59,756 nt of DNA from Symsagittifera roscoffensis (lineage: Eukaryota > Xenacoelomorpha > Acoela > Convolutidae), in assembly GCF_963678635.1 (NCBI RefSeq), contig NC_087063.1, forward strand, positions 11,256,386 through 11,316,141. The letters run 5' to 3'. Below, piece after piece: positions 13,501 to 24,770 of this stretch. The stretch's first letter is position 1. Every line of letters begins with the position of its first letter. The notes under the pieces are model-generated. The model worked only from the letters and a program-made list of their open reading frames with translations. It ran no database searches and was not told the DNA's origin. The position numbers and the translations under genes were made by a program.

Positions 13501-14523
13501 ATTGCTGAGACAGAATACTTTAAACATAGTCCTGAATATGAAAAGTTTTGACACTGAATAATCATATGAACCTACAAATGCTGAAAGTGAGACGTCGCCT
13601 ACGGAACCTGAATCTTGGCACACGAAAAACCCTTCATGAACTGCACATTTATCGAAATCGTTTCATATAAGACAGAGACCAACCTAACAGGAAGCGTGGA
13701 AAAATTAAATAAAAAGTGACTATTTAAACTCGACAATTTGAAAAATAATAAAAAAAGAAAACTTAAAGCCGCTATAGGCCTCAGTTATCAAGAAGTACCA
13801 TCATATTAGCTCGGGATGGACTGAACTTGATCATTGCAAACTCATTTCAAAGCTGGTGAAGTTTATTGCAGCATAATCTCCCAAAAAAATTTCGTGAAAT
13901 TTTTTGTTGCTAAAATTCTAATGTGTTCGATTTGAAATTTAAAAAAAAATGAATCACTTTTTTTTTACTAGCTCGAATCAAATTTGAGTTTTAAACATAG
14001 AAGTTTCGTTGTGAACCTAATTCTTTAGTGGTTTAGAAGGACTTGTGTTATTGGTTGCTGTTTTCCCATCTCAAATTTGAATTTTTCAAGGAAAGCTAGA
14101 AAGAAGTGAATGAATTGTTTTATTTTACAAATTACACCAAAAAGTTTACCTCCAACTTAATATTTACTCAATTGTCTCGTTTTTTTGTGCGTTGGTACTC
14201 TTGTTCCAAAAGCTATCTAACTAACTAGAAAAAACTAACAGGATATTTATACTAACATAATGAAATACAAAACTGAAACATTTTTCTTTTGGCAAATGTA
14301 CTTTTAAAAAAGTTTGATATTTTGTAATGAATTTGGTCGGAAAACGTTGTGCTACTTGCACAGTAACCAGTGTAGAATTGGTGATTCTACTGTATTACAT
14401 GCTATAGCAACCTGAGCGTAGGATTGGTAATTCATGATGAAAATGGTTGAAAATTTCGAAATTTGATTTTAACGTAGACCGACTGTATGATCTTGTAGCA
14501 ATGAAATTAAGTGATAGATAAAC
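7526..14523. repeat. Tandem segmental duplication, copy 2
   Basis: This is the second copy of the duplicated unit. From 7974 it tracks copy 1 nearly identically. It continues beyond copy 1's end straight into the remainder of the 5' LTR of the element at 14371. It lacks the ~1 kb block seen in copy 1: the sequence jumps at about 13278 directly to the segment equivalent to about 6300. No gene is recognisable. Confidence 0.9.
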
Positions 14524-16490
14524 TTAGTTTGAGAGCAAACAATCGTAATCGGACTTTGCACCTTGAATTTGACCTCTAGGGCGAAGAATTGGAAAAGCGC
14601 TAAAAATCTGGAAACTTGCAATATGTTGTATCCGGTTTTTTGAACGCATCCGGTTATTACTTCCGGTTTTACGCCCTATGTAAACAAAACCCATTTTTTG
14701 ATATTTCTCTACCCCTGATAATGCTAGGAGGCTGAAACTTGGGGGGATGGTCTGTTGGGGGGAGACCTATAATGTATTAATGTTTGGACCCAATCCGGCG
14801 GCTACGTCGGAAGCTATTAGCACTTGAAAATTGAATTCGGCTATTAACACCTGATAGTGATAATTGACTTGTGATTTTAATGCACCAATGTGAAGGGGGG
14901 GGGGGCAACCCAGTAGGGGGACCCCCTGTGACCCAATCCTCTCCGGAACTTCCTATGGGGTGAAAATGGCAGTTTTAGGGAAAAGTTTTAATTGACCCAA
15001 TATTTTCGAAAATATGGGAAGGGATGGTCTGATATGAATGAAACTTAGTGAGAATGATCTCCCATCAAAAAAAGGACGTTTGGACGCGGTTGACCTCATT
15101 TGACCTCGGATGACCTCTAAGAGGTCATTTTGCGTTTTTGACCCCAAGACCCCGGAACCCCCTGAAAAGCAAGAAATTAGCATTGTAAGGACCCGTAAGG
15201 GTACCTGAGGCCCCTAAATCGAAAATTTTTAGTTTTGACCTTTGTACGCGAGTGAAAGTGATTTTTTGTAATTAGCAAACATTGGGGTCAGCTTAACCCA
15301 CTCCACTTGGACTTTCGATAAGAACGACAAACAAGTAAAAAATACAGCCCCGGGACAAAAATTGGGAACATCTATGGGGGAAATGGGAATTTCGGAATAA
15401 AGAATTTATGAACAACCCTAGCATATTAAATAATTTCTTGTGGTGTTTTTTCGGATCAAAACGGACAAGGGGAAGGGAATTACCCAGCCCTTGGACTTAG
15501 GGGAATAAAATTAAAATTGACAAAAACTGGAAACTTTTCAAGTATCACGGAAGTTAAATTCCCGGCTGTGTGAGAACTACCCAATTCATGGGAAAGGGAA
15601 AAAATTAGGAAGAACTAAAATAAAATCATGCAAGGGGGTCATTTGTCAAATACGATTGGGAGCTGATTTTGTAGTTGATCTCAATGTTTGCTCAGTATGT
15701 CCTAATTAACAAAGTGCCACCCCGATGTTTAATTAAAGCTGACCTAATGGTTGATTCAGCTGATAAGTCCTAAGTGGCAGCTAGTTAAGTGAATGTTAGT
15801 AGGGATAGGGAACGGTACGCCTCTGACCGAACCGAAAGTAAATAAAAATAACGATACGCGATTAAGGTATATCCACCGAACTGCAGAACAGTGATAACTA
15901 CGATTGAGAGTAGTTGGTTCTCGGTCAGAGTTAGAGAACAATTGTGCTGTGAGAGCGAGCGGTTGGTTCTCAGTTAGTTAGAGAACAAGATTGAGACTTA
16001 TAGAATTCAGACGGGTCCTGAGAGTGACTCGTGAAATTTTTGAAGTGAATTCTCGACGCGAGATTTTTAGTGACGCTTTTTGAAGCAAGTTGAAGAGTTG
16101 TTTAGAATTGTTTGTAAAGTGAACTGCAAGAGGCAGTTTTCTGGAACTTATCGCAGATTAAATTCATTGATACTTATTAAATTGTATTCGGGCCACTTAG
16201 CGGCCCTTATACTCAGCAATTTACATATTTATTTCTGAATTCAATTACTATCCAGTTTCTTGCGACTCTTTCCGGGGAAAAGAACAGTCGAGAGCAATTG
16301 AGTAAAGGGGACGCAACCCAGTGTAGTACACCGATCGATCACCAAAATCAACCTTTCAACCGAAGGGATTGTCGCCAAATAACGGATCATAGCTCACCCC
16401 TTGCTGGTTGTGGTATTTAGGGAAGGGACTCAGCGGACAATATAGAAGGGATATATTGGGTCTAAACAGTCAAAGTTCCCCAAGACGACA
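14371..16490 (+). repeat. 5' LTR of Gag-Pro element
   Basis: This 2120-bp LTR starts TG and ends CA. It is highly similar to 19608-21963 but lacks about 215-240 bp present in the 3' LTR near 19850-20090. It contains a run of G at about 14897, several near-palindromic purine/pyrimidine stretches, and a GGGCC...GGCCC hairpin at about 16190 close to where R/U5 would be expected. It is unusually long for an animal LTR. Confidence 0.93.
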
Positions 16491-16509
16491 TTGGCGATCC
16501 TGGGTGGGC
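16491..16509 (+). other. Primer-binding site (tRNA 3'-end complement)
   Basis: One base after the 5' LTR comes TGGCGATCCTGGGTGG. This fits the complement of a tRNA ending CCA, with G73, a seven-base acceptor strand and a GGTGG T-stem. It loosely resembles tRNA-Arg primers, but the exact tRNA cannot be assigned without the host's tRNA set. Confidence 0.7.
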
Positions 16510-16577
16510 GCTCTTTGGACTACAGTTGCGTGAAACGATACGTTTGATCAACGATCGACGAAACAATTGCGATAGCT

Positions 16578-17723
16578 ATGAACAATCAAGACAGACAGCT
16601 GATTGCAGAGGCTGCAGTGGCAGCGGCCAATACTCTCGATCGACAACAGGGAATGTTCGGATTTGGTACGACACGACCAGATCGGTTCCCCTCGAGCAGT
16701 TATCAGAACTGGCGAGACTGGAGGAAACACTTTGCCTGGATAGCAGACGCCAATCGATGGAACGATGAGCAGGCCAGGATGGTGCTGCCGACTTGTCTGA
16801 CAGGCTGGGCATTGGGTGAGTTCACGAGTATGCCGTCTCACTTTAGAAAGGAAGTTGAAGGGTTCGAGGAACCGACGCTAGGCAGAATGCTCGCGGAACT
16901 CGATCAGAGGATGATGCCATTTTAGACACAATCAGCTGCGAGGGCTGAATTCAAGAACCTCCTGAAGGAGGAAGGCGAGGGCTTGAGAGATTTTGCAAGA
17001 CGAGTGCAACCCTTGGGTGAAGTTGCAAATACAAACCTGGGAGCTCAAGCCCGAGACGACATAAACCGCGAACAGTTCACTGATGGATTGTGTGATTTCG
17101 AGCTTCAGGAATTGCTTCTACGAGAAGACCTCGAGAATTTCAACCAGGCGGTGGCCCGAGCACAGACTCTAGATATGGCACGCAAAACAATCAGTATGAA
17201 GAGTCGGAGACGGCAAAATCATGTTCGGTCGGTGCACGATGTTCAAGACATGACGACTGAGGCTGGCGGAGACAGTCCGCTGACTGCCGAGACTCAACAG
17301 ATACGGACCGAGCTGACGAGATTGCAGACGCACACTGACCAGAGGCTGGACCGAATGATGAAGGCTCAGAACAACCTGGCGAAGCAGATTGATATCCAGA
17401 GTTCGAGGTATGATGAGGTGAGATTGCAGATGCAGATGCAGGAATCACGCCAGAACGATCTGGCGGCTCAAATGATGGCCAAAATGCAGAACTTAACGAC
17501 AATGATAGGTAGGTTCGTTGATCCTTGTAACCCCAAGCCAGAGATTCACACCTGACGAGGAGAGAATCAGCAACGCGACTCTGCGAACCCAACTGGGCGA
17601 CAGAGTGGAAACAAACCATGGACCCAGGGTGGTTGTTTTAATTGTGGACAGGTGGGCCACATTGCAAAAGGATGTCCCCAAAGAAGCGCGATTCATTTAA
17701 ACTACCAAGGGCCGGGACAGTAG
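16578..17723 (+). pseudogene. gag: Gag, two in-frame stops, CCHC zinc knuckle
   Basis: Capsid/nucleocapsid polyprotein of the LTR element. The frame opens at ATG 16578 and can be followed to TAG at 17721. It is broken by TAG at 16923 and TGA at 17553. The N-terminal part contains 'NWRDWRKHFAWIADAN', a helical retrotransposon-Gag-like region. The middle has 'DDINREQFTDGL', typical of the C-terminal capsid lobe, then a long charged, probably coiled region. A nucleocapsid knuckle follows (CFNCGQVGHIAKGCP, from 17634). Reading across both stops gives about 381 codons, a normal Gag length. Both premature stops could come from single C-to-T changes. The last ~80 bases overlap the Pro frame. Confidence 0.85.
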
Positions 17724-19057
17724 GCGAGTTCGAAGGAGGATTTGTCCCGGACGAATATAAGAAACAGCAGGCGGAAAGGCGAACGCAAGCTACAGGAACT
17801 CAGTCTTGCCAGCGGTACGATACGAATGCAAATAATGATGGAGAAGGGCAGAGCGAGAAGATATTGGAGCAGGAACAAGTTCTATTGATATTGGAGCGAC
17901 TACCAAGGATCAGAGAGAGCGACCCAAAGTTGGAAACGAAACAGAATTCGCGGACGCGCATTGAGCGTGTTGGGATCAGTCATGATGTCAGCGATCCACG
18001 CGGAGCAGTCCTTAATGCATGCGTAGGCGGAGCCCATGTTGAGGTGCTGCTTGATACCGGAGCCACCACCGACCTCATAAGGACAGATGTTGTGCGGAGA
18101 ATGGTTGACGCACCGACAATGGAACGCTATATAGGTCGACTGGAGACAGCAGACGGACAAATAATGGCGGTCGACGGAGTTGTCAGAACTCGCTTCAAGT
18201 TGGGCGACATTGCCGAAGAAATCGAAGCGCTTGTGGTCCCGAAACTGAAAGCCGAGATGGTCCTAGGACTACTATCAATGAAAGAGTATCAGTGCTCTTT
18301 GGTTTTCAGTCACGGAGAAGATTTCTTGAGGACGGGGGCGAGAGAAGGTTCAATGGTACCCATACGGCACTTGACTCATAGGCCTTCTCCCGAACGGATG
18401 CCCTCTCTGCCACATGAACCGGGCGGACAGATTAAAGGAAATCATCTTCCAAGATCAGACATGCGGAAGAGGTTGATTGCGAAGATAACAGCGGCAGTGG
18501 AGTCTCCCGACAAAGTCTTGGAAGGGTGACCTACGAGTTATGACGATCACAGCATAAATGTGGTTCAAGAAACGAAAGTGGAGGAATACGAAATGTACGG
18601 GTACCCAAAGCCTGTTTCATTAGATGAAGCTTTGAGACGACCTCGTGGAGGAGGCCGACCAGAGTTTCCAGAGACCGATGTGGACGAAGTAGCCGACAGC
18701 GACGCGATTCGATGGGACGAACGTCAAAATCTGCTTGCGAGTAGCAGATCAGAAGGTTCCTTCAGGTCATCCAAGCGATTCCGTACAAACGATGACCGAG
18801 AGTGGCTTGGCGGTAGAAGGGAAGTGGGGCCTAGAGATGTAGAGTCCGCCTACTTCCACAATTTGATCGATCGATGGAAAAAGCTGTCTTTGTTCGGTGA
18901 AGATGAAATTGACCGGGGCTCGGCCGCATTGGAGGGCGAGGTCCCGAAGCAGTGTTGGCGTCCTCCAGATGCTATGGGGGAGTCGGATAACTGGATTGTG
19001 CCGGAGCAGGACTTCCGGCACCTCGCAGACAGATGGAAACGACAGGAGGAGCGATGA
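17642..19057 (+). pseudogene. pro: Retropepsin plus unknown C-terminal extension, one in-frame stop
   Basis: This frame opens right after a stop at 17639 and is entered by the -1 shift. It carries an aspartic-protease signature LLDTGATTDLI (Asp codon at 18053) and a downstream VLGLLSM motif, the usual retropepsin pair, so it would process Gag. The frame is interrupted by TGA at 18527-18529 and then continues in the same phase to 19057. The extension (about 175 codons) is acidic and arginine-rich with a repeated DRWK motif (IDRWKKLS and ADRWKRQEE). It has no recognisable domain and stands where reverse transcriptase would normally begin. The TGA could be a decayed CGA. Confidence 0.8.
17696..17750 (+). 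promoter_or_regulatory. Programmed -1 frameshift site (U UUA AAC + stem)
   Basis: In the Gag frame the bases 17696-17702 read T TTA AAC, a strong canonical -1 slippery heptamer. Nine bases later a perfect 7-bp stem can form (CCGGGAC at 17712-17718 with GTCCCGG at 17744-17750). The Gag frame ends at 17721 and the protease is open in exactly the -1 frame. Spacing and direction match known retroviral Gag-Pro shifts. Confidence 0.85.
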
Positions 19058-19607
19058 AAGAGACTTGAAACAAGAGGCCAGTGAAATAATTGAAAACTCT
19101 TTCTCCCTCTCTCACATTCTAATCTCATTTGCGATTAATATAAGTGCATTAGAAACTTCTCCACCAGTAAGACGGATAGAAACTCAGTAAAAATCTTGGT
19201 AGTATAATTTATTGTTTCGATAGAATGGTGGAGGCATTTCACAACGCGTTTAAAATCTTTCTTAGACTCTTAGTTGCTTCACTCAAGGAAGCAACCCTTG
19301 GTGCTAACATAGATAAATTGATTATGTAAGAGTCTATGGAAACTGAAGCCCGCGGTTTACTGCGTCGCAACACGTAAACGATGGTGCATATAAGTTGTGT
19401 CGAGTAGTACAAGGCGGTGTAGTATAGCAGAAAAAAAAACACGAAAGTCTAGTTTAGAAAAAACAAAATGGTGTTAAGAGAAGGTTTAGATATTACACGA
19501 AGAGTCGAGTTGAGGTGTTAGATTGGTTAATTGTCTTAATAGAAAAACAGTGACTTAATCATTGTTATCAGCATTATTCGGGAGAATAATAGACTAGAAG
19601 GGAAGAC
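19058..19607 (+). other. 3' untranslated region and polypurine tract of Gag-Pro element
   Basis: About 550 non-coding bases lie between the last ORF and the 3' LTR. The stretch GAAGGGAAGA at 19597-19606, directly before the LTR's TG, fits a polypurine tract for plus-strand priming. Nothing else is recognisable. Confidence 0.65.
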
Positions 19608-21963
19608 TGTAGAATTGGTGATTCTACTGTATTACATGCTATAGTAACCTGAGCGTAGGATTGGTAATTCATGATGAAAAAGGTTGAAAATTTCGTAATT
19701 TGATTTTAACGTAGACCGACTGTATGATCTTGTAGCAATGAAATTAAGTGATAGATAAACTTAGTTTGAGAGCAAACAATCGTAATCGGACTTTGCACCT
19801 TGAATTTGACCTCTAGGGCGAAAAATTGGAAAAGCGCTAAAAATCTGGAAACCCCCCCCCCCCCCACCCGGATTGGGAACCACTGGTCCGATCCTTATGA
19901 AAATTGGTATGTGACTATTAGAGATGATTTTAGCCGGTCATGCAAATTTCCAGACCCCTGGGACCCCTGGGGGGCGAGTGATAATGATTTCCGAAAATGC
20001 AATTAGCACTTTTGTAAACCGGTAACTAATGGTCAGAATGACTTCATATTGCAATAAGCTGTAGCACTAGGCAAGGGAAGTTCACCACCGGGATTTTGAA
20101 CGCATCCGGTTATTACTTCCGGTTTTACGCCCTATGTAAACAAAACCCACTTTTTGATAATTCTCGACCCCTGATAATGCTAGGAGGCTGAAACTTGGGG
20201 GAATGGTAGGTTGGGGGGAGACCTATAATGTATCAATGTTTGGACCCAATCCGGCGGCCACGTCGGAAGCTATTAGCACTTGAAAATTGAATTCGGCTAT
20301 TAACACCTGATAGTGATAATTGACTTGTGAATTTAATGCACCAATGTGAAGGGGGGGGGGCAACCCAGTAGGGGGACCCCTTGTGATCTAATCCTCTCCG
20401 GAACTTCCTATGGGGTGAAAATGGCAGTTTTAGGTAAAAGTGTTAATTGACCCAATATTTTCGAAAATATGGGAAGGGATGGTCCGATATGATTGAAACT
20501 TAGTGAGAATGATCTCCCATCAAAAATAGGTCGTTTGGACGCGGTTGACCTCATTTGACCTCGGATGACCTCTAAGAGGTCATTTGGCATTTTTGACTCC
20601 AAGACCCCGGAACCCACTGAAAAGCAATAAATTAGAATTGTAAGGACCCGTAAGGGTACCTACCTACCTGGGGAGGTAAGGGGAGGCCCCTAAATCGACA
20701 ATTTTTAGTTTTGACCTTTGTACGCGAGTGAAAGTGATTTTCTGTAATTAGCAATCATTGGGGTCAGCTTAACCCACTCCACTTGGACTTTCGATAAGTG
20801 TAAAAAAGTAAAAAATACAGCACCGGGACAAAAATTGGGAACATCTAGGTGGGGAAATGGGAATTTCGGGATAAAGATTTTATGAACAGCCCTAGCATAT
20901 TAAATAAATTCTTGTATTGTTTTTTCGGATCAAAACGGACATCGGGAAGGGAATTACCCAGCCCTTGGACTTAGGGAAATAAAAATAAAATTGACCAAAA
21001 CTGGAAACTTTTCAAGTATCACGGAAGTTAAATTCCCGGTTGTGTGAGAACTATCCAATTCATGGGAAAGGGAAAAAGTTAGGAAGAACTAAAATAAAAT
21101 CATGCAAAGGGTCATTTGTCAAATACGATTGGGAGCTGATTTTGTAGTTGAACCCAATGTTTGCTCAGTATGTCCTGATTAACTAAGTGCCACCCCGATG
21201 TTTAATTAAAGCTGACCTAATGGTTGATTCAGCTGATAAGTCCTAAGTGGCAGCTAGTTAAGTGAATGTTAGTAGGGATAGGGAACGGTACGCCTCTGAC
21301 CGAACCGAAAGTAAATAAAAATAACGATACGCGATTAAGGTATATCCACCGAACTGCAGAACAGTGATAACTACGATTGAGAGTAGTTGGTTCTCGGTCA
21401 GAGTTAGAGAACAATTGTGCTGTGAGAGCGAGCGGTTGGTTCTCAGTTAGTTAGAGAACAAGATTGAGACTTATAGAATTCAGACGGGTCCTGAGAGTGA
21501 CTCGTGAAATTTTTAAAGTGAGTTCTCGACGCGAGATTTTTAGTTGAGCTTATTGAAGCAAGTAGAAGAGTTGTTTAGAATTGTTTGTAAAGTGAACTGC
21601 AAGAGGCAATTTTCTGGAACTTATTGCAGATTAAATTCATTGATACTTAATAAATTGTATTCAGGCCACTTAGCGGCCCTTATACTCAGTAATTTACATA
21701 TTTATTTCTGAATTCATTTACTATCCAGTTTCTTGCGATTCTTTCCGGGGAAAAGAACAGTCGAGAGCAATTGAGTAAAGGGGACGCAACCCAGTGTAGT
21801 ACACCGATCGACCACCAAATTCAACCTTTCAACCGAAGGGATTGTCGCCAAATACCGGATCATAGCTCACCCTTTGCTGGTTCCGGTATTTAGGGAAGGG
21901 ACCCAGCGGACAATATAGAAGGGATATATTGGGTCTAAACAGTCAAATTTCCCCAAGACGACA
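19608..21963 (+). repeat. 3' LTR of Gag-Pro element
   Basis: This 2356-bp LTR starts TGTAGAATTGG and ends GACGACA, followed by the target duplication ACCAG. It includes a segment with a 15-base C run (about 19852) that the 5' LTR has lost. It otherwise matches the 5' LTR with scattered substitutions and small indels, so the insertion is not recent. Confidence 0.93.
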
Positions 21964-21968
21964 ACCAG

Positions 21969-23241
21969 CAATCTTTGTTTAGGCATCTGATTATTAAAAA
22001 CAAACATTGCTCAAAGAGTTTATTGTTGTGTTCTGCTCAAATAATGATCTCTAATAGCTGAAAAACAAGCAGTTGTTGGTGAGGGGGGAGGGGGGCGTTG
22101 CGTTTTTTGATGGAGAAAACGAATGATGAAAGTTTTTCATCCAATCGGAATCGTTAGTCGTTCCTATTCGCTAAATAATTTTTGAACAAATCGAAATCAA
22201 AATCGTTTTTGTATTTTCGCTATTCTACCAGTTTAGTTTTTTTTAGTGCGTTTTCGATTTGGCATATTTTGCAATCTGTCAACTTCAATTTCGATGGGCT
22301 GGATATATTTGCTTTCCTTGATATTTTCACAATTTCTTTTTAGATTTTTGAAAACTCAATTCTGCTTGGCTGAAACTAATTCCATCATTCGTTCCATCCA
22401 TGGATGACCAGGGAGGCCACCGGATCTTTAATTTGGTCCCTTCATTTGTTGGCGATTATGTCCCAAAGATTTAAATCGCTACTTTAGGGTGAAAAACTCA
22501 TTAGCAACTTTTCTGTGCGGGCTAAAATGATCGACGGGTGTACCTGATATTAGTTGGGAACATCTTCATAGCAGAGCTTGTTATTAACCAGTTGCAGATA
22601 TAGGGAGCGGGATTCGATGCCACTTTCCTCTAGGAGTTCATAGTGTTTTTGGGGAGCTAGTAATATCAATTTGATAGACCCAAAATTAACACTTTTTTGT
22701 AAATTCGTGCACAGAGAAAGTTTTAGCTCCTCGCCTGTTGTGAACTGAATTTTACTAACGACTGCCTCAGTGTTAGAGATCGAAAGAACGCCCAAGTCGT
22801 GCATTTGAGTTGACTTTGCAATCTTAGCGTTATTTGAGACAAACTGTGATCTGGGTCAATCGAATCAGATTTCTTTATCTTCTACTTCACTAACAAAAAG
22901 AGATGCGTAATCAATCGGCAGATAACTCATTCTTTCAAAGGCAGAAATTGAACTTGAGCAAAACTATGAGTGATGCTTTCAAAAGTTTACCTGTTGATAA
23001 CGGCATCAAATAGATTTCAGTAGCGCTAAAAAGGGTTTGAACGAGCTTCTTAGCTTTTTTTATCAACTTTAGCTAACAGATTAGTGGAAGATAAAATGTT
23101 TGATTGGAATAAAAATATCATTGAGGGCGTAAGTAAAAGTCGAATAAAAACATAATCTGAGTATTCTGCTGAAAAACAGTTGGTATTTACGAATTTGTAA
23201 TTTCACAATTCTCGACCCAATTTAAACATAAATTGACCAAA
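21969..23241. other. Intergenic region upstream of the beta-sandwich gene
   Basis: AT-rich sequence follows the LTR element, with a G-run at about 22083-22096. A minus-strand ORF at 22550-22804 (84 codons, preceded by more open frame) ends in VNNKLCYEDVPN. It has a coding-like amino-acid balance but no family I recognise. It might be an exon. No promoter elements were identified. Confidence 0.3.
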
Positions 23242-24267
23242 ATGAATGATCGAAAAGTGACTATAATGTTGACTAAGTTGTATTGTAAGCACAGCACAGG
23301 CGAAGCGGGTCACGACGAAGTCTACTTCAAGACCTGGGTGGATGGATCCTACATGGGAACATACCCAAAAGGAGCTTGGGACGGGGACTGTTTTCAGATG
23401 AACTCCAGTAATGACAGTATGCGATATTGCGACATGAACTTGACTTTGACGATGGGGCAGACAGTGAAAATGCAGCTGCGAGAGCAAGACAATAAAAACA
23501 ATCCTGATCACGACGAAGTCATCGGCACGAAGGATGTCAAGATCTCTGAAATTCTCCTGTCGGGATCTGGAATCTACAAGACCACTTTCAACGACTATAA
23601 AGACGCTTGTTATGAGTTGACTTGGCGCGTTGTATCTCACAAGGTGCCGACCTTGCGACTTCTGGCGCTCAGTTGTCAGCAGACTTCATGCAACTGCGAC
23701 AAAGATCTGGCGAAAACTCTCTCGAGCATTGTGGAAGAGGTTTTGGGGGCTACTGCGACGATTCTCGGTGAAACTGAGATTCCGCAGGCAGAGGAAATAA
23801 GCTTGGCACTTGACATTGCAGCTGCAAGTGTGCAGGCTGTAACAGCGTTAGCCGTGTGGATGGCGGACGCAATCGAAGGTTCCGATGATGTGTATCTTCA
23901 ACACGCCAATGACGGACAGCAAGTGCAAGACTCAGTTGGAATCCTGCCCGACGATGGCAGCGTGATGAAGTTCGACGAGGGAACTAAAATCTACTTCATG
24001 GAGAAGTTCGGCAAATACTGTCGGGTGCCCCTGGACATGGGTGACGTAACAATCGAGGCACGAGAGAAAGACCAGATGCAACATGACGTCAGTTTGGGTG
24101 CATTCACCGTCGGCATGCTAGACTACAACCAGTATATTTCGAAAGGAGCGATGGTTCGACCCCTGGATAACTACCTGGACAACCAGGACGGACAAGGTGC
24201 TGTCTATCATATATGCTACAGTTTCGCCTACGAAGACTGGACCTTGCCGCCTAATGGAGACCAGTAA
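23242..24267 (+). CDS. Two-domain C2-like beta-sandwich protein, intronless
   Basis: This 341-residue ORF is complete and unbroken. I prefer ATG 23242 because it sits in a good animal start context (accaaaATGa). Residues ~5-130 form one domain with GHDEVYFKTWVDG, an acidic DHDEVIGTKDV turn and YELTWRVV. Residues ~135-335 form a second, with GSDDVYLQHANDG, EAREKDQMQHD and YHICYSFAYEDW, interrupted by a ~55-residue Ala-rich helical insert. The G-x-D-E/D-V-Y core followed by an E-x-D acidic loop recalls an uncharacterised family of bacterial, possibly calcium-binding, beta-sandwich proteins; this is from memory, not a search. There is no signal peptide or membrane segment. It is GC-richer than its surroundings. 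The intact frame amid wreckage implies constraint or recent arrival. Confidence 0.8.
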   Translation: MNDRKVTIMLTKLYCKHSTGEAGHDEVYFKTWVDGSYMGTYPKGAWDGDCFQMNSSNDSMRYCDMNLTLTMGQTVKMQLREQDNKNNPDHDEVIGTKDVKISEILLSGSGIYKTTFNDYKDACYELTWRVVSHKVPTLRLLALSCQQTSCNCDKDLAKTLSSIVEEVLGATATILGETEIPQAEEISLALDIAAASVQAVTALAVWMADAIEGSDDVYLQHANDGQQVQDSVGILPDDGSVMKFDEGTKIYFMEKFGKYCRVPLDMGDVTIEAREKDQMQHDVSLGAFTVGMLDYNQYISKGAMVRPLDNYLDNQDGQGAVYHICYSFAYEDWTLPPNGDQ

Positions 24268-24770
24268 AGGCTTTTCAAACCCATAAAAAGATCACCGCCA
24301 AAAACTTCCAATTAGTTTAAAAATTTTTTCCATATGCTAAATCAATTTATTCATTGAAATTGCATTTAATTCACTTAATTTAACGATCAAACAGCGTTTT
24401 GCTGATATAGACAGAGAAACTAAATTTAAAAAAATTATTTACGCGTACGGCCGAGATAACAAAAAGAAATAATGAGCAACCACAATTTAGCATGCAGAAA
24501 CGTCATCGTGTTGTAGACTAAGGACTGACTATCGCTTTTGTCAAATTTAGTGTTACGATAAATTAAACGTTTATGAAGCCTTTCAACTGATTGAAATGGA
24601 CCTTGTTGCAAGCTCAGTTTGCCACAAGGCTAATTTAATCTATTTGAAGTGGGCACTAGGTTCGCTACGTGCGACTTACATTTTCAACGAAAGTTCTGAC
24701 GCGCTCAGAGCCAAAACTCGAAAGCTTGTTTCAAGTGGGCGATGCTTTCATTGTAAATTTTCCTAAAAAC
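24268..24770. other. 3' flank of the beta-sandwich gene
   Basis: AT-rich sequence with no ORF. No clear AATAAA lies just after the stop. Nothing else is recognised before the dispersed repeat that starts at about 24770. Confidence 0.4.

Larger units (their letters stand above)
14371..21963 (+). mobile_element. LTR retrotransposon encoding Gag-Pro only (non-autonomous)
   Basis: This is a complete element bounded by a 5-bp target duplication ACCAG (14366-14370 and 21964-21968). Two long direct LTRs start TGTAG and end CGACA. A primer-binding site begins one base after the 5' LTR and a purine tract precedes the 3' LTR. The ~3.1 kb interior codes for Gag with a CCHC knuckle, then a retropepsin, then a charged tail. 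There is no trace of reverse transcriptase, RNase H or integrase in any frame, so mobility would need enzymes in trans. It resembles in concept the gag-only LTR elements known from plants. In-frame stops and a large 5' LTR deletion show decay. Confidence 0.92.

Noticed and set aside
16526-16841. Overlapping ORFs on both strands at the start of gag
   Set aside because: Shadows of the Gag frame that starts at 16578.
23203-23640. 145-codon minus-strand ORF
   Set aside because: It is the antisense shadow of the beta-sandwich gene.
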